Below, piece after piece: positions 5,730 through 5,903 of a stretch of DNA of 5,903 bases. The stretch is from Verrucomicrobiota bacterium. GTDB taxonomy: Bacteria > Verrucomicrobiota > Verrucomicrobiia > Opitutales > UBA2995. The notes beneath the pieces are model-generated. The model had not been told where the DNA came from and did no database searches. It was given only the letters and a program-made list of their open reading frames with translations. The stretch is from the NCBI GenBank assembly GCA_027297085.1, contig JAPUIL010000435.1:1-5903 (forward strand), written 5' to 3'. The first letter of the stretch is position 1. The number at the start of each line of letters is the position of its first letter. The translations under genes were made by a program, and so were the position numbers.

Positions 5730-5748
5730 TTGCCGATACGATCGGCAA
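5730..5748. promoter_or_regulatory. Perfect 19-bp inverted repeat at the transporter start, candidate operator
   Basis: TTGCCGAT-ACG-ATCGGCAA has two perfect 8-bp arms around a 3-base centre and ends 3 bp before the transporter ATG. It covers the predicted transcription start and occupies the place where a Shine-Dalgarno would normally be. Dyads of this size at this position are typical operators for dimeric repressors such as TetR, GntR or LacI types (family knowledge). Alternatively, in RNA it would form a hairpin just before the start codon and limit translation. Which of these applies cannot be decided from sequence alone. Confidence 0.6.
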
Positions 5749-5752
5749 AGCT

Positions 5753-5782
5753 ATCATGCTCAGTCAGTCAGCTCGTGGTCAA
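5753..5782 (-). promoter_or_regulatory. Candidate promoter of the transporter operon
   Basis: On the minus strand a -35 element TTGACC (5777-5782, 5 of 6) and a -10 element CATGAT (5753-5758, 4 of 6) are separated by 18 bp. The predicted start falls near 5746, inside the inverted repeat at 5730-5748, as expected for a repressed promoter. The spacer contains the short tandem GACTGACTGA. The match is moderate and could be chance. Confidence 0.4.
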
Positions 5783-5815
5783 GGCTTGTGAGTCGTTGTG
5801 AGGGGCTCGGATTTT

Positions 5816-5827
5816 TGAAACGTTTGA
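5816..5827. promoter_or_regulatory. Second AAACGTTT palindromic box, candidate LacI-family operator
   Basis: TGAAACGTTTGA contains the same 8-bp palindrome (5818-5825) as the box at 63-74. With flanking bases, 14 of 15 positions agree between 63-77 and 5816-5830. It lies about 35 bp upstream of the predicted -35 of the transporter operon and just before the possible divergent gene at 5834, so it could serve either direction. Confidence 0.35.
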
Positions 5828-5833
5828 GTTTTC

Positions 5834-5903
5834 ATGAGTAAGTATTCTTATGTCGCATCGCTTTCGATACTTAACTTGTTGTTATCCGAGAAAAGCTGGA
5901 TGA
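5834..5903 (+). CDS. Possible start of a divergent gene, truncated by the right edge
   Basis: An ATG at 5834 opens a frame with no stop through the window end, giving 23 residues beginning MSKYSYVASLSILNLLL. The stretch ASLSILNLLLSEKSWM loosely recalls the first helix of winged-helix regulators such as IclR types. That would fit a regulator divergent from the transporter operon, but this is speculative. No Shine-Dalgarno precedes the ATG, and an open frame of 70 bases is common by chance. Confidence 0.25.
   Translation, partial: MSKYSYVASLSILNLLLSEKSWM

Noticed and set aside
1..5903. CRISPR array, tRNA, rRNA or insertion sequence
   Set aside because: No regularly spaced direct repeats, no tRNA-like cloverleaf, no rRNA sequence and no transposase reading frame were seen on either strand.

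Overview
The window is a piece of a bacterial chromosome with a Gram-negative cell plan: it encodes an exported lipoprotein and an organophosphate-type inner-membrane carrier. No marker gene fixes the taxon. The combination of a secreted PHP-domain lipoprotein, a PntC/LicC-like nucleotidyltransferase and an accessory toxin-antitoxin block would suit Verrucomicrobiota or a related PVC-type environmental bacterium, but this is a low-confidence inference.

Layout. (1) Positions 1-56 hold the last codons of a plus-strand gene cut by the left edge. (2) Positions 152-1390 (+) encode a 412-residue PHP-domain metal-dependent hydrolase with a lipoprotein signal peptide. A palindromic AAACGTTT box lies about 80 bp before its start. 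(3) Positions 1391-1633 are non-coding and contain several short inverted repeats in close succession. They end in a well-formed promoter/operator for a RelB/DinJ-YafQ toxin-antitoxin pair (1634-2163). A small SEC-C zinc-motif protein follows (2276-2539). This block is AT-richer than what follows (about 40% GC in a hand-counted line, against about 57% in a line of the minus-strand operon) and looks like an accessory insertion. (4) Positions 2624-5726 on the minus strand hold a three-gene operon with overlapping genes, transcribed right to left: an OPA-family major facilitator carrier, a PntC/LicC-like nucleotidyltransferase, and a MetE C-terminal-type zinc methyltransferase. The first two overlap by ATGA and the last two by 16 bp. 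(5) Positions 5727-5903 hold the operon control region. It contains a plausible promoter, a perfect 19-bp inverted repeat touching the start of the carrier gene, and a second AAACGTTT box. A possible divergent plus-strand gene begins at 5834 and runs off the edge.

How the genes may work together. The transporter keeps the phosphate-gripping arginines and several tyrosines of GlpT but has changed two other substrate-contact residues. The nucleotidyltransferase belongs to the group that activates phosphocholine or aminoethylphosphonate with CTP. The third enzyme keeps the His-Cys-Glu-Cys zinc site that activates a thiol for methyl or alkyl transfer. Together they suggest uptake or exchange of an organophosphate or phosphonate, nucleotidyl activation, and a thiol-dependent methyl/alkyl transfer. 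I do not recognise this exact gene set as a described pathway, and it is the most interesting part of the window. The toxin-antitoxin pair and the SEC-C protein appear unrelated to it.
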